A stretch of 64,000 bases of DNA from Streptantibioticus ferralitis (GCF_029223525.1 NZ_JARHTQ010000028.1:1-64000); one strand, 5' to 3'. Shown: positions 8,062 to 17,091, numbered from the stretch's first letter. Made by a program: numbers and translations. Notes: generated by a model not told the origin, from the letters alone.

Positions 8062-9176
8062 CCGAAGACGACGCACTGACCGGGCTGGTGCGCGACCTGC
8101 GGGCCGCCACCGGACCGTCCCCCCTCCACCCCTGGTGCGCGGGCGCGGTCGCCCTCGCCGGATGCGGCCCGGACGTGGTGCTGCACGAGGCGGTCGGCTG
8201 GGCGCTGCGCTACGCCGGATACGACGCGCGGGCCGACCAGGGCGTCGAGCTGCCCCGCGAGCGGTGGGTTCCGGTGCGCCGGGACACCGTCTTCGACCTC
8301 GCGTCGCTCACCAAGCTGTTCACCGCGATCGCGGCGATGCAGCAGGTCGAACGCGGCGCGATCGCACTCGACGGCCAAGTGGCCTGGTACGCGCCCGAGT
8401 TCACCGCCGCCGCCGAACGCGGCATCACCGTACGGCAACTGCTCACGCACACCTCCGGCCTGCGGGCCGAACTGCCGTTGTACGAGTACCACGGCCTGGA
8501 ACGGCAACTGGCGAGGCTGGCGGCGGAGCAGCCGGTGACCCCGCCGGGCGGCGCGTACCGCTACTCCGATCTGAACCTCCTGTTGCTGCAGCGGGTGCTG
8601 GAACGGACGACCGGGAGGTCGCTGGCGCACCTGGTACGGGACGGGATCACCCGGCCGCTGGGCATGACCAGCACCCGCTACTGCCCGCCGCCGTCCTGGC
8701 GGACGCGCATCGCCGCCACCGAGGACCAGCGCAGACCCTGGGGAAAGCTCGATCGCGCGATGGTGCACGGGGTCGTGCACGACGAGAACGCGTACGCCAT
8801 GGGCGGGATCGCCGGGCACGCCGGTCTCTTCTCCACCGCCGCCGATCTCGGCGCGCTGTGCCGCGCCCTGCTGGACGGCGGTACGGGCATCCTCACCCCG
8901 GAGTCGGTGCGGCTGATGCTGGCGGACGACGGGGTGGCGGGCCATCCGCACGGGCTGGGGTTCGAACTGGAGCAGCCGTGGTTCATGGGGGAACTGGCCG
9001 GGCCGCGTACCGCCGGGCACACCGGGTTCACCGGGACCAGCCTGGTGATCGACTTCGACTCCGGACGCTATCTGGTGCTGCTCGCCAATGCCGTCCATCC
9101 GGTCAGAACGTGGCGTTCGGGCAACGCACCGCGCACCGCCGCGGCGACCTGGCTCGCCCGGTACGGACACGGCTAG
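8058..9176 (+). CDS. Beta-lactamase-fold serine hydrolase
   Basis: A 372-residue class C beta-lactamase/esterase-like enzyme. The SxxK motif is in ASLTKLFT, the YxN-like triad is in YSDLN, and the third motif is HTGFTG. No signal peptide is visible, so it should act in the cytoplasm, which favours an esterase or peptidase over cell-wall work. The GTG start overlaps the exporter stop by four bases. Two Zur-like boxes follow its stop, separating it from the metal importer operon. The substrate is unknown. Confidence 0.85.
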   Translation: MTEDDALTGLVRDLRAATGPSPLHPWCAGAVALAGCGPDVVLHEAVGWALRYAGYDARADQGVELPRERWVPVRRDTVFDLASLTKLFTAIAAMQQVERGAIALDGQVAWYAPEFTAAAERGITVRQLLTHTSGLRAELPLYEYHGLERQLARLAAEQPVTPPGGAYRYSDLNLLLLQRVLERTTGRSLAHLVRDGITRPLGMTSTRYCPPPSWRTRIAATEDQRRPWGKLDRAMVHGVVHDENAYAMGGIAGHAGLFSTAADLGALCRALLDGGTGILTPESVRLMLADDGVAGHPHGLGFELEQPWFMGELAGPRTAGHTGFTGTSLVIDFDSGRYLVLLANAVHPVRTWRSGNAPRTAAATWLARYGHG

Positions 9177-9190
9177 TCCGGGTCAAGAGT

Positions 9191-9205
9191 TGGCAACGAT
9201 TGTCA
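9191..9205 (+). promoter_or_regulatory. Zur-like box 1
   Basis: TGGCAACGATTGTCA is an imperfect 15-bp palindrome that fits the actinobacterial Zur pattern TGnnAAnnATTnTCA. It lies 82 bp before the substrate-binding protein start. Confidence 0.55.
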
Positions 9206-9229
9206 TGGCGACCCCGAGAGGCCTGGTGG

Positions 9230-9244
9230 TGAAAATCGTTTCCA
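9230..9244 (+). promoter_or_regulatory. Zur-like box 2
   Basis: TGAAAATCGTTTCCA differs from the idealised TGAAAATnnTTTTCA palindrome mainly by one base in the right arm. Its centre is 39 bp from box 1. Its position 43 bp before the start codon suits repression of the importer when zinc is plentiful. Confidence 0.6.
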
Positions 9245-9286
9245 GTAAGCTGGGGTCAGCCCAGTCCTGAGGAGTGTCCCGCCGTA

Positions 9287-10246
9287 ATGAGCCCTGCGAT
9301 ATCCCGTACCGCCCGCTTCGCTCGTATCGCACTCGGCGGTCTTGTGGTAGCCGCCCTCGCGGCCACCAGCGCCTGCGCCACCTCCTCACCCGGGACAAGC
9401 GGCACCAGCGGCGGTGCGTCCGGCGGCAAGGTGATCAACGTGGTGGCCGCGGAGAACTTCTGGGGCAGCATCGCCGCCCAGCTCGGCGGCAGCCATGTGA
9501 AGGTGACCAGCGTCATCACCAACCCGGACACCGACCCACACTCCTACGAGCCGACCGCCGCCGACGGCCGCACCGTCGCCTCCGCCCAGTACGCCATCGT
9601 CAACGGCATCGGCTACGACGCCTGGGCCGACAAGCTGCTCGCCGCCAACCCGGCCGACAGTCGCGGCGAACTCAAGGTCGGCGATCTCGTCGGCGTCAAG
9701 CCCGGCGGCAATCCGCACCGCTGGTACTCGCCGGACGACGTCCACCAGGTCATCGAGAAGATCACCGCCGACTACAAGAAGATCGACCCGGCCAACGCCG
9801 CCTACTTCGACCAGCGGAAGAACACCTTCGAGAGCAAGACGCTCAGCGCGTACAACCAGCTGATCGCGCAGATCAAGGCCAAGTACGCGGGCACCCCGAT
9901 CGGCGCCTCGGAGTCCATCGTCACCCCGCTCGCCGAAGGCCTCGGGCTGAAGATGCTCACCCCCGAGTCCTTCCTCGACGCGATCAGCGAGGGCTCCGAC
10001 CCGACCGCGCACGACAAGGCGACGATCGACCAGCAGATCAGGAACAAGCAGATCAGGATCTACGTCTACAACAGCCAGAACTCCACGCCCGACATCCAGG
10101 CCCAGGTCAACGCGGTCAAGGCGGCCGGTATCCCGGTCACCACCGTGACCGAGACGCTCGCCCCCGCAGGCGACACCTTCCAGCAGTGGCAGGTCGGCCA
10201 GCTGAAGGGCATCGAGCAGGCGTTGGCCAAGGCGACCGGTAAGTGA
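9287..10246 (+). CDS. Zinc/manganese ABC transporter substrate-binding lipoprotein
   Basis: A 319-residue protein. The signal peptide ends in a lipobox-like TSAC with Cys at residue 30, so it should be a membrane-anchored lipoprotein. It is a cluster A-I metal-binding protein with metal-ligand histidines in DPHSYEP (His85) and NPHRWYSP (His144). The third His normally seen before the second lobe appears replaced in GASESIV, so the coordination may be unusual. ATG 9287 follows GAGGAG at 9269-9274. Its stop is followed at once by the ATPase gene. The Zur-like boxes upstream point to zinc rather than manganese. Confidence 0.87.
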   Translation: MSPAISRTARFARIALGGLVVAALAATSACATSSPGTSGTSGGASGGKVINVVAAENFWGSIAAQLGGSHVKVTSVITNPDTDPHSYEPTAADGRTVASAQYAIVNGIGYDAWADKLLAANPADSRGELKVGDLVGVKPGGNPHRWYSPDDVHQVIEKITADYKKIDPANAAYFDQRKNTFESKTLSAYNQLIAQIKAKYAGTPIGASESIVTPLAEGLGLKMLTPESFLDAISEGSDPTAHDKATIDQQIRNKQIRIYVYNSQNSTPDIQAQVNAVKAAGIPVTTVTETLAPAGDTFQQWQVGQLKGIEQALAKATGK

Positions 10247-10257
10247 GGGTGAGTCAG

Positions 10258-11187
10258 ATGACAGCGGTGACCTCCGGCATACCCGCGCAGACCCGAACCG
10301 ACACCACCGGGCCCGTGCTCCAACTGCGTGACGCGGGAGTCCGGGTCGGCGGGCGAACCCTGTGGTCCGGTGTCCAACTGTCCATAGCGGCCGGTGAGTT
10401 CACAGCGGTACTCGGCCCCAACGGGGTCGGCAAGTCCACGCTCATCAAGGCAGCGCTGGGGCTGCAGCCGCTCGCCGAAGGGGAGATACGGGTGCTGGGC
10501 GGGGCGCCGGGCCAGGCCGGGCGCCGGGTCGGCTACCTCCCGCAGCGCCGCAGCTTCGACGCCTCGCTGCGGATCCGTGGCACCGACATCGTCGGCCTCG
10601 GCCTCGACGGCGACCGCTGGGGCGTACCACTGCCGGTGCCGGAACGATTCAGCCCGAAGCGCCGCGCGGCCCGCGCACGGATCGCCGAGGTCATCGAACT
10701 CGTCGGAGCGACGAAGTACGCGCACCGGCCGATCGGGCAGTGCTCCGGCGGCGAACAGCAGCGGCTGCTGATCGCCCAGGCGCTGTGCCGCAAGCCCGAG
10801 ATCCTGCTGCTCGACGAGCCGCTGGACAGCCTCGACCTGCCCAACCAGGCGGCCGTCGCCGCGCTCATCGGCCGGATCTGCCGGGAGGAACGGGTCTCGG
10901 TGATCATGGTGGCGCATGACGTCAACCCGATCCTGGGCTACCTCGACCGGGTGGTCTACCTCGCCGAAGGCGGGGCCGCCACCGGCACCCCGCAGGAGGT
11001 CATCACCTCCGAGACCCTGACCCGGCTGTACGGCACACCGGTCGAGGTGCTGCGCACCTCTGACGGGCGGCTGGTGGTCGTCGGACAGCCGGAGGCACCC
11101 GCGCGGCACACCGACCGGCACACGCCCGGTGCGGTTGCCGCGGCGGCGGCACCGGCGGCGGAAGGAGCAGGCCGTGCTGCTGGCTGA
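10258..11187 (+). CDS. Metal ABC transporter ATP-binding protein
   Basis: A 309-residue ATPase: Walker A GPNGVGKST, Q-loop in YLPQRR, signature CSGGEQQR, Walker B ILLLDEP and switch His in MVAHDV. The C-terminal 40 residues are Ala- and His-containing and lie outside the ATPase fold. GAGGGTGAG precedes ATG 10258. GTG 10243, which overlaps the previous stop as GTGA, is an alternative. It powers the two permeases that follow; the permease gene starts 14 nt before its end. Confidence 0.88.
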   Translation: MTAVTSGIPAQTRTDTTGPVLQLRDAGVRVGGRTLWSGVQLSIAAGEFTAVLGPNGVGKSTLIKAALGLQPLAEGEIRVLGGAPGQAGRRVGYLPQRRSFDASLRIRGTDIVGLGLDGDRWGVPLPVPERFSPKRRAARARIAEVIELVGATKYAHRPIGQCSGGEQQRLLIAQALCRKPEILLLDEPLDSLDLPNQAAVAALIGRICREERVSVIMVAHDVNPILGYLDRVVYLAEGGAATGTPQEVITSETLTRLYGTPVEVLRTSDGRLVVVGQPEAPARHTDRHTPGAVAAAAAPAAEGAGRAAG

Positions 11188-12079
11188 CGCCGCGAGCAAC
11201 CCCTGGTCGTGGAACCTGCTCACCGACTTCCAGGTGATGTGGTCCTACCCCTTCATGGTCAACGCCTTCCGGGCGGGGGCGGTCATCGCCGTACTCGCCG
11301 CGGCCGTCGGCTGGTTCGTGGTGCTGCGCGGGCAGACCTTCGCCGCCCACACATTCTCCGTGGTCGGATTCCCCGGCGCGTCCGGGGCGGTACTGGCCGG
11401 AGTCGCCGCCGGGTACGGCTACTTCGCGTTCTGCGTCGGCGCGGCCGTCGCCATCGCGCTGCTTCCCGGTTCCGGTAAGGGGCGAGGCGAGGAGTCCGCG
11501 CTCACCGGAACCATCCAGGCCTTCCTGCTCGCCTGCGGATTCCTCTTCGTCGCCCTCTACAAGGGCTTCCTCGGTGGGGTGAACTCGCTGCTGTTCGGCA
11601 GCTTCCTGGGCATCACCGGCAGCCAGGTGCTGCTGCTCACCGTGGTCGCGGCGGTCGTCCTGTGCGTTCTGGCCGCGATCGGGCGGCCGCTGCTGTTCGC
11701 CTCCGTCGACGAGTCGGTGGCCGCGGCCCGTGGGGTGCCGGTACGCGCGCTGGCCACCGTCTTCCTCGTCCTGCTCGGCGCGGCGACCGCCGAGGCCAGC
11801 CAGATCACCGGCTCACTGCTGGTCTTCGCGCTGCTGGTGCTGCCCGCCGCGACGGCCCAAGTCCTCACTCCCCGGCCCGGGTTGAGCCTGGTCCTCGCCA
11901 TGGTCATCGGCCTCGCGGTGACCTGGCTGGGGCTGACCGTCGCGTACTTCTCGCCGTACCCGGTCGGCTTCCACGTCACGACCTTCGCCTTCGGCGGGTA
12001 CGTGCTGGCCCGGCTGGTGAACGTCGTCCGGCAGGCGTCGCTGGTGCGGCGCGCCCCGCTGCTGAGGAGTGCCGCATGA
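11174..12079 (+). CDS. Metal ABC transporter permease 1 (ZnuB-like)
   Basis: A 301-residue ABC-3 family membrane subunit with about eight helices. It contains the coupling segment LLFASVDESVAAARGVPV, which faces the ATPase. GTG 11174 is chosen for its strong GGAAGGAG site at 11160-11167, within the end of the ATPase gene. Its stop overlaps the next permease start (ATGA). It shares the coupling motif with permease 2 but otherwise differs, so the pore is probably a heterodimer. Confidence 0.85.
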   Translation: MLLADAASNPWSWNLLTDFQVMWSYPFMVNAFRAGAVIAVLAAAVGWFVVLRGQTFAAHTFSVVGFPGASGAVLAGVAAGYGYFAFCVGAAVAIALLPGSGKGRGEESALTGTIQAFLLACGFLFVALYKGFLGGVNSLLFGSFLGITGSQVLLLTVVAAVVLCVLAAIGRPLLFASVDESVAAARGVPVRALATVFLVLLGAATAEASQITGSLLVFALLVLPAATAQVLTPRPGLSLVLAMVIGLAVTWLGLTVAYFSPYPVGFHVTTFAFGGYVLARLVNVVRQASLVRRAPLLRSAA

Positions 12080-12930
12080 GCGCGTTCGCGCACCCCTTCT
12101 TCCTGCACGCCATCCTGGCCGGTACCGCCATCGCAGCGGCGGCCGGGCTGGCCGGGTACTTCCTGGTGCTGCGGGCCCAGGTGTTCACCGGTGACGCGCT
12201 CAGCCACACCGCGTTCACCGGTGCGCTGGCGGCGCTCGCCATCGGCTGGGACCTGCGGATCGGGCTGTTCGCCAGCACCATCGGGGTTGCCCTGCTGCTC
12301 GGGTTCCTCGGCCGCAGAAGCCGGGTGGACGATGTGGCCATCGGCGGCGTCTTCTCGTGGATCCTCGGACTCGGCGTCTTCTTCCTCACGCTCTACACCA
12401 CGACCAGGTCGACGGCCAACGGCGGCGCCGGGGTGAGCGTGCTGTTCGGTTCGATCTTCGGGCTGTCCACGTCGTCCGCCTGGACGGCGGTGATCGTGGC
12501 CGGAGTGCTGTGCGTGGCGCTGCTGGGCATTGCCCGGCCGCTGCTGTTCGCCTCCGTGGACGAGTCGGTGGCGGCTGCCCGTGGTGTGCCGGTACGGCTG
12601 CTCGGGCTGGTCTTCCTCGCACTGGTCGGGGCGTGTGCGGCCGAGGCGACGCAGGCGGTGGGGTCGCTGCTGCTGCTTGGGCTGTTGGCGGCTCCGGCGG
12701 GGGCCGCCCAGCGGCTCACGGACTCGCCGTATCGGGCGCTGGTGCTGGCCGCTGCGCTTGCTGTTGGGGAGATGTGGGCGGGGCTTGCGGTGGGGTACGC
12801 GGTGCCGAGTGTGCCGCCGAGCTTCGGCGTTATCGCGGCGGGGACGCTCGTCTACGGCTTGACGTTCCTCCGGCTGCCCTCGCGCGGACGGCCCCAGGTA
12901 CGGGTGGCTCGCGCGGGCGGTTCCGGGTAA
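12076..12930 (+). CDS. Metal ABC transporter permease 2 (ZnuB-like)
   Basis: A 284-residue ABC-3 family permease. The coupling segment LLFASVDESVAAARGVPV is identical to that of the preceding gene, and GDALSHTAFTGA carries the His typical of zinc/manganese permeases; the matching position in permease 1 reads AAHTFSVVGFPG. ATG 12076 overlaps the permease 1 stop by four bases, behind GAGGAG. It closes the four-gene importer operon and is followed by a 550-bp repeat-rich spacer. Confidence 0.85.
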   Translation: MSAFAHPFFLHAILAGTAIAAAAGLAGYFLVLRAQVFTGDALSHTAFTGALAALAIGWDLRIGLFASTIGVALLLGFLGRRSRVDDVAIGGVFSWILGLGVFFLTLYTTTRSTANGGAGVSVLFGSIFGLSTSSAWTAVIVAGVLCVALLGIARPLLFASVDESVAAARGVPVRLLGLVFLALVGACAAEATQAVGSLLLLGLLAAPAGAAQRLTDSPYRALVLAAALAVGEMWAGLAVGYAVPSVPPSFGVIAAGTLVYGLTFLRLPSRGRPQVRVARAGGSG

Positions 12931-13088
12931 GGCGTTCTCCCTGCCTGCGCCCCCGACCCCTCACGTTGTCTGCTGCGCTGCGGGCCGGTGGCCATCACGA
13001 TCCGCAGGGGGTGCGATTCCTTTTGGCCCTCTATCCCCTCGGGTTCGCATCCCCACCCACTCGGCTGCAAGCGCAGTCGACAGCGAAA

Positions 13089-13179
13089 GGGGGTGGGCCG
13101 GGGTGTCCCCGCAGCGACCCCAGGAAGCAGTCGCAGTCGACGACGCGGGTGGAGTGAGGAGACACCCCGGCCCGCCCCC
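13089..13179. repeat. Large imperfect hairpin in the 12.9-13.5 kb spacer
   Basis: The arms 13089-13110 and 13158-13179 pair at 20 of 22 positions. The 47-nt loop contains a smaller inverted pair, GCGACcccaggaagcaGTCGC. It lies after the importer operon and could end transcription, but its size and internal structure suggest a mobile intergenic repeat. Confidence 0.6.
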
Positions 13180-13192
13180 GACCCCACGGCAG

Positions 13193-13347
13193 CCCCGCGC
13201 AACGGCAAGATGCGGACCACGGCAACGGGGGGCGGGAGGGAAATCTCCGTACCCGGAACCGCCAAGCGCGACCGGAACCGCAACCGGGCCGGAGGCCACC
13301 CCGCGTAACGGCAAGATGCGGGCACCGGCAACGGGGGGAGGGAAATC
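13193..13347. repeat. Two direct copies of a ~50-bp repeat
   Basis: Copy 1 (13193-13245) and copy 2 (13299-13347) share the core CGGCAAGATGCGG, then GGCAACGGGGGG, then AGGGAAATC, with a few substitutions and one 4-bp difference. No coding function is apparent. Confidence 0.7.
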
Positions 13348-13358
13348 GTGGTGACCCC

Positions 13359-13466
13359 GGTCCAAGGCCACCCGGCCCCGAGGGAACGCCACCCGGTCCA
13401 AGGCCACCCGGCCCCGAGGGAACGCCACCCGGCCCCGAGGGAACGCCACCCGGCCCCGAGGGAACG
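13359..13466. repeat. Mosaic tandem array abutting a promoter
   Basis: Two unit types, both ending CCACCC, alternate. A is the 15-mer GGTCCAAGGCCACCC; B is 21 bp and begins GGCCCCGAGGGAACG. The order is A-B-A-B-B-partial B. The array ends one base before the -10 box of the downstream gene, so copy number could change the -35 region. Confidence 0.9.
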
Positions 13467-13472
13467 TAAAGT
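13467..13472 (+). promoter_or_regulatory. -10 box of a leaderless gene
   Basis: TAAAGT followed by six bases (GGTCGG) and GTG 13479. No ribosome site is present, so transcription probably begins at the start codon. Confidence 0.6.
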
Positions 13473-13478
13473 GGTCGG

Positions 13479-14495
13479 GTGAACGACCCCTCCCCCTCCA
13501 CCCCCGACGACCTGCGCAGCAGCCTCCGCAGCAGCCTTGAGAGGCTGCTGCGACAGTTGTCGCCGAAGCAGGCGACGCAGGCCGTCGACCGGCTGATCGC
13601 CAGCTATCGTGGGCGCACGCCCACCGATAGCCCCGTGTTGCGCGACCAGTCGGATGTCGCGGCCTACGCCGCGTACCGGATGCCCGCCACCTTCGAGGCG
13701 GTGCGGGCGGCGCTCGGTGCGTTCCGGGCGCGGGCGGGGGAGTGGGCGCCGCGGACCCATGTCGACATCGGCGGCGGGACCGGGGCCGCCACCTGGGCGG
13801 TGGCCGACGCCTGGCCGGAAGGCGACCACGCGACCACCGTCCTGGACTGGGCGCGGCCCGCCCTCGACCTCGGCCGCACCCTGGCGGCCGAGGCCCCGCA
13901 TCCGGCCCTGCGCCAAGCGGAATGGCGTCGCCAGCCGATCGGCGGCGCCCTCGCGCTCCCGGCGAGCGATCTGATCACCATCAGCTACGTACTGGGCGAA
14001 CTGACCGACGCCGACCGCGAGTCGGTCGTCGCGGCGGCGGCCCGCGGCGCGCAGGCCGTACTGGTCGTCGAACCCGGTACCCCGGAGGGCTACGGCCGGA
14101 TACTCCACGCCCGCCAGCAGCTCATCGACGCGGGGCTCAGCGTTGTCGCACCCTGTCCGCACGACGGCGACTGCCCGGTGCAGAGCCCCGATTGGTGTCA
14201 CTTCGCCGCTCGCGTCAACCGGTCCTCCCTGCACCGCCAGGTCAAGGGCGGCTCCCTGCCGTACGAGGACGAGAAGTTCTCGTACGTCGCCGCGATGCGG
14301 GAACACCCGGCCCCGGCGGAGAACCGCATCGTGCGGCACCCGCAGATCCGCAAGGGGCAGGTGCTGCTCGACCTGTGCACACGCGACGAAGGGCTTCGTC
14401 GGGTGACCGTCTCCAAGCGGCACGGCGATCTCTACCGTGCCGCCCGCGACGCCGAGTGGGGCGAGGTCTGGCCGCCGCTATCGGCCCAGGACTGA
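13479..14495 (+). CDS. Rsm22-family small-subunit rRNA methyltransferase-like protein
   Basis: A 338-residue class I methyltransferase of the Rsm22 family. The SAM loop is DIGGGTGAATWA. The family Cys cluster is CPHDGDCP with WCHF downstream; this cluster binds a metal or Fe-S centre in relatives. GSLPYEDEKFSYVA follows, also typical. Rsm22 proteins serve ribosome assembly in mitochondria and bacteria. The GTG start is leaderless. Its 3' end overlaps the convergent FAD oxidoreductase gene by 18 bp. Confidence 0.85.
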   Translation: MNDPSPSTPDDLRSSLRSSLERLLRQLSPKQATQAVDRLIASYRGRTPTDSPVLRDQSDVAAYAAYRMPATFEAVRAALGAFRARAGEWAPRTHVDIGGGTGAATWAVADAWPEGDHATTVLDWARPALDLGRTLAAEAPHPALRQAEWRRQPIGGALALPASDLITISYVLGELTDADRESVVAAAARGAQAVLVVEPGTPEGYGRILHARQQLIDAGLSVVAPCPHDGDCPVQSPDWCHFAARVNRSSLHRQVKGGSLPYEDEKFSYVAAMREHPAPAENRIVRHPQIRKGQVLLDLCTRDEGLRRVTVSKRHGDLYRAARDAEWGEVWPPLSAQD

Positions 14496-16043
14496 CATGG
14501 CCGCGTTGTGGCCGGGAATTCCGCTTACGCCGCCGCCGCGTACCGCGCCCGCGCCGCACAGCAGGACGTTGGGGTGGACGGTTTCCACACCCCAGCGGCC
14601 GGTGTCCAAGGTGGCGTACGGCCACGACAGGTCGCGGTGGAATATGTGCCCGCCGGGGAGTCCGACCTCGTGCTCCAGGTCGAGTGGCGACTTCGCCTCG
14701 ATGCACGGGCGCCCGTCGGCGTCCAGCGCCAGGCACTGCTCTATCGGCTCCGCGAGCACCGCGTCCAACTGCGAGAGGGTGGCCTTCAGCAGTGCGTCCT
14801 TCGTTCCGGTTGGGTCCGGGGCGAACATCCGCGCGGGCGTCAGCAGGCCGAACAGGGTGAGGGTGTGGCAACCTCGGGCGGCCAGTTCGGGGGAGAGGAT
14901 GGAGGAGTCGGTCAGCGAGTGGCAGTAGATCTCCGAGGGCGGTGTGGTGGGCAGGGCCCCGCCGGCCGTCTGCTCGTAGGCGCTCGCCAGGTTGCGGTAG
15001 CTTTCGGCGATGTGAAAGGTGCCGGAGAACGCCGCGTGCGGGTCAACTGCGGTGTCCCGCAGCTTCGGTAGCCGCTTCAGCAGCATGTTGACCTTGAGCT
15101 GGGACCCCTCCGGTTTCGCCGGGGCCGGTTCGTCGAGCAGTGCGGCGAGTGTGTGCGGCGAGACACTGGCCAGTACGTGCCGCGCCTCAACCCGGCCGCC
15201 GTCGAAGGTGACTTCGGCGTGTTCGCCATCGGTGGCTATGCCCGTCGCCGCGCGGCCGGTGACTATCTCCGCCCCGGCCGCGCGGGCCGCGTCGGCGAGC
15301 GCGTCGGTCAGCGCGCCCATGCCGCCCACCGGGACGTTCCAGTCACCGGTGCCGCCGCCGATCACGTGGTAGAGGAAGCAGCGGTTCTGCACCAGGGACG
15401 GATCATGGGCATGGCTGTACGTACCGATGAGGGCGTCGGTCAGTACGACTCCCCGTATCAGATCGTCGGCGAAGGCCGATTCCACCGCCTCGCCGAGCGG
15501 ACGCTCGAACAGCGCCTGCCATGCGGCCGGTTCACCGACCGCCCGCTGCAACTCGGCGCGGGACGGCAGGGGTTCGGTGAGCGTTGGGAAGACGCGCTGG
15601 GCGACCTGGCGGGTCGTCCCGTAGAACCGCTGCCATGCCTCGAAGTCCCGGTCGGAGCCGGTGAGCCGGACGAAGCTCTCCCGGGTGCCCGCCGGGTCAC
15701 CGTTGTCCACCAGCAGCCCGCCGTCCCGGCCGTACGGGGTGTACGAGGAGATCCGCCGCTCGCGTACCGCGAAGCGCAGCCCGAGATCCTTGACGATCTT
15801 CCGCGGGAGCAGGCTGACCAGGTACGAGTAGCGGGACAGCCGTGCTTCGACGCCGGGGTAGGCCCGTGTGGACACCGCGGCCCCGCCGGTCACCGGCAGG
15901 CGCTCCAGTACGAGCACGGAGCGCCCGGCGCGCGCCAGGTACGCGGCGGCGGTCAACCCGTTGTGGCCGCCGCCGACGATCACTGCGTCGTAATAGGGAG
16001 CCCGTGGACTGCTGTCACGGTGCTGGTCCGTCGTCCCGCTCAT
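14478..16043 (-). CDS. Phytoene-dehydrogenase-like NAD(P)/FAD oxidoreductase
   Basis: A 521-residue flavoprotein of the carotenoid desaturase/isomerase (CrtI-like) superfamily. The N-terminal dinucleotide motif is VIVGGGHNGLTAAAYLARAG. The C-terminal FAD motif is LLCGAGAVRGGGVSGIPGHNAA. ATG 16043 has GGGAG 9 nt upstream; the 29 residues in frame before it are not conserved-looking. No other carotenoid genes are nearby, so the substrate may not be a carotenoid; vertebrate RetSat and PYROXD2 are also relatives. Confidence 0.85.
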   Translation of the reverse strand: MSGTTDQHRDSSPRAPYYDAVIVGGGHNGLTAAAYLARAGRSVLVLERLPVTGGAAVSTRAYPGVEARLSRYSYLVSLLPRKIVKDLGLRFAVRERRISSYTPYGRDGGLLVDNGDPAGTRESFVRLTGSDRDFEAWQRFYGTTRQVAQRVFPTLTEPLPSRAELQRAVGEPAAWQALFERPLGEAVESAFADDLIRGVVLTDALIGTYSHAHDPSLVQNRCFLYHVIGGGTGDWNVPVGGMGALTDALADAARAAGAEIVTGRAATGIATDGEHAEVTFDGGRVEARHVLASVSPHTLAALLDEPAPAKPEGSQLKVNMLLKRLPKLRDTAVDPHAAFSGTFHIAESYRNLASAYEQTAGGALPTTPPSEIYCHSLTDSSILSPELAARGCHTLTLFGLLTPARMFAPDPTGTKDALLKATLSQLDAVLAEPIEQCLALDADGRPCIEAKSPLDLEHEVGLPGGHIFHRDLSWPYATLDTGRWGVETVHPNVLLCGAGAVRGGGVSGIPGHNAAMSVLGR

Positions 16044-16102
16044 CCGCGCGGCTCCCTTGGGGGGTGTTCCGGTTCGGGGTCTCAATCCGAACGTACCCCC
16101 GC

Positions 16103-16918
16103 TCAGCAGCGCAGTTCCATGGTCGCGCACTTCACGCTGCCGCCCGCCTTGTGCAGCTCGGACACATCGATGCCGATCGGCTTGAAACCGCGGTCGCGCA
16201 GCGGTTGGAACAGGCCGGTCGCGCCGAGCGGCAGCAGCACATGGAGCCCGTCGCTGACCGCGTTGAGGCCCAGCGCCGCGGCGTCGTCCTCGGTGGCGAT
16301 CAGGGCGTCCGGGAACAGCCGGGCCAGTACCGCCTGGCTGCCGGGGGAGAACGCCTCCGGGTAATACATGATCTCGTCGCCGTCGAGCACGCCCAACGCG
16401 GTGTCCAGGTGGTAGTAGCGCGGGTCCACCAGCTCAAGGCCGATGACCGGGCGGCCGAAGAACTCCTGTGCCTCGGCGCGCACCTGGGGGCTGCTGCGGA
16501 AGCCGGCACCCGCCAGGATCCATGACGCGGTGGCGCTGAAGTCGCCCTCGCCCTCATTGATGTGCTCCGGTTCATGGATCTCCGGGAAGCCGTTCGCCCG
16601 GAACCAGGCGAGGTGCGCGGGCGCCTCGCCCCGGCGTTCGGCGTTGGCGAACTTGGCGCCGAACACCCGGCCGTCGATGACCGTCGCGCCGTTGGCGGCG
16701 AACACCATGTCGGGGAGTCCGGGCACCGGGTCGAGCACCTCGACGGTGTGCCCGAGTGACAGATAGCGGTCCCGGAGGTCTTCCCACTGGAAGAGGGCGA
16801 TCGCGGGATCCACTGGCTTGTCCGGGTCCATCCACGGATTGATGGAGTAGCTGACCCGGTAGTGGTTCGGCGGACACATCAGGTAACGCCGAGGCGCGGC
16901 GACACGGTCTGTGCGCAA
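16103..16918 (-). CDS. ddaH: Dimethylargininase (DDAH) / amidinotransferase-fold hydrolase
   Basis: A 271-residue guanidino-modifying enzyme. It hydrolyses methylated arginines to citrulline plus methylamines. The N-terminal CPP-H segment, the catalytic His in YYHLDTALG and the nucleophile Cys near the end (GGSVKCATMEL) are all present. It begins with TTG 16918, supported by GAGGAG 6 nt upstream; the next in-frame GTG has no ribosome site. The gene stands alone, without the rocD or Lrp neighbours often seen. An arginine deiminase-related activity cannot be excluded. Confidence 0.85.
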   Translation of the reverse strand: MRTDRVAAPRRYLMCPPNHYRVSYSINPWMDPDKPVDPAIALFQWEDLRDRYLSLGHTVEVLDPVPGLPDMVFAANGATVIDGRVFGAKFANAERRGEAPAHLAWFRANGFPEIHEPEHINEGEGDFSATASWILAGAGFRSSPQVRAEAQEFFGRPVIGLELVDPRYYHLDTALGVLDGDEIMYYPEAFSPGSQAVLARLFPDALIATEDDAAALGLNAVSDGLHVLLPLGATGLFQPLRDRGFKPIGIDVSELHKAGGSVKCATMELRC

Positions 16919-17091
16919 TGAGAACTCCTCGCGGTTGAGGCTCCGATGGATGACTCACGCGCACAAATAGTCCACCCGGCGGGCTGGAAAAACACCGATC
17001 CGTTCGGGTGGTTCTTCAAGTCGCCGCCGCGGCCGCAACTCCCCTGCCGACGCCCCGCGTTACCGGTGTGCTCGTCCGTGGGCCCAGGCGG

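Noticed and set aside
13359-13466. Possible CRISPR array
   Set aside because: The units are directly adjacent with no unique spacers and no cas genes are present.
14478-16043. Carotenoid biosynthesis cluster
   Set aside because: Only one desaturase-like gene is present; no phytoene synthase, prenyl synthase or cyclase adjoins it.
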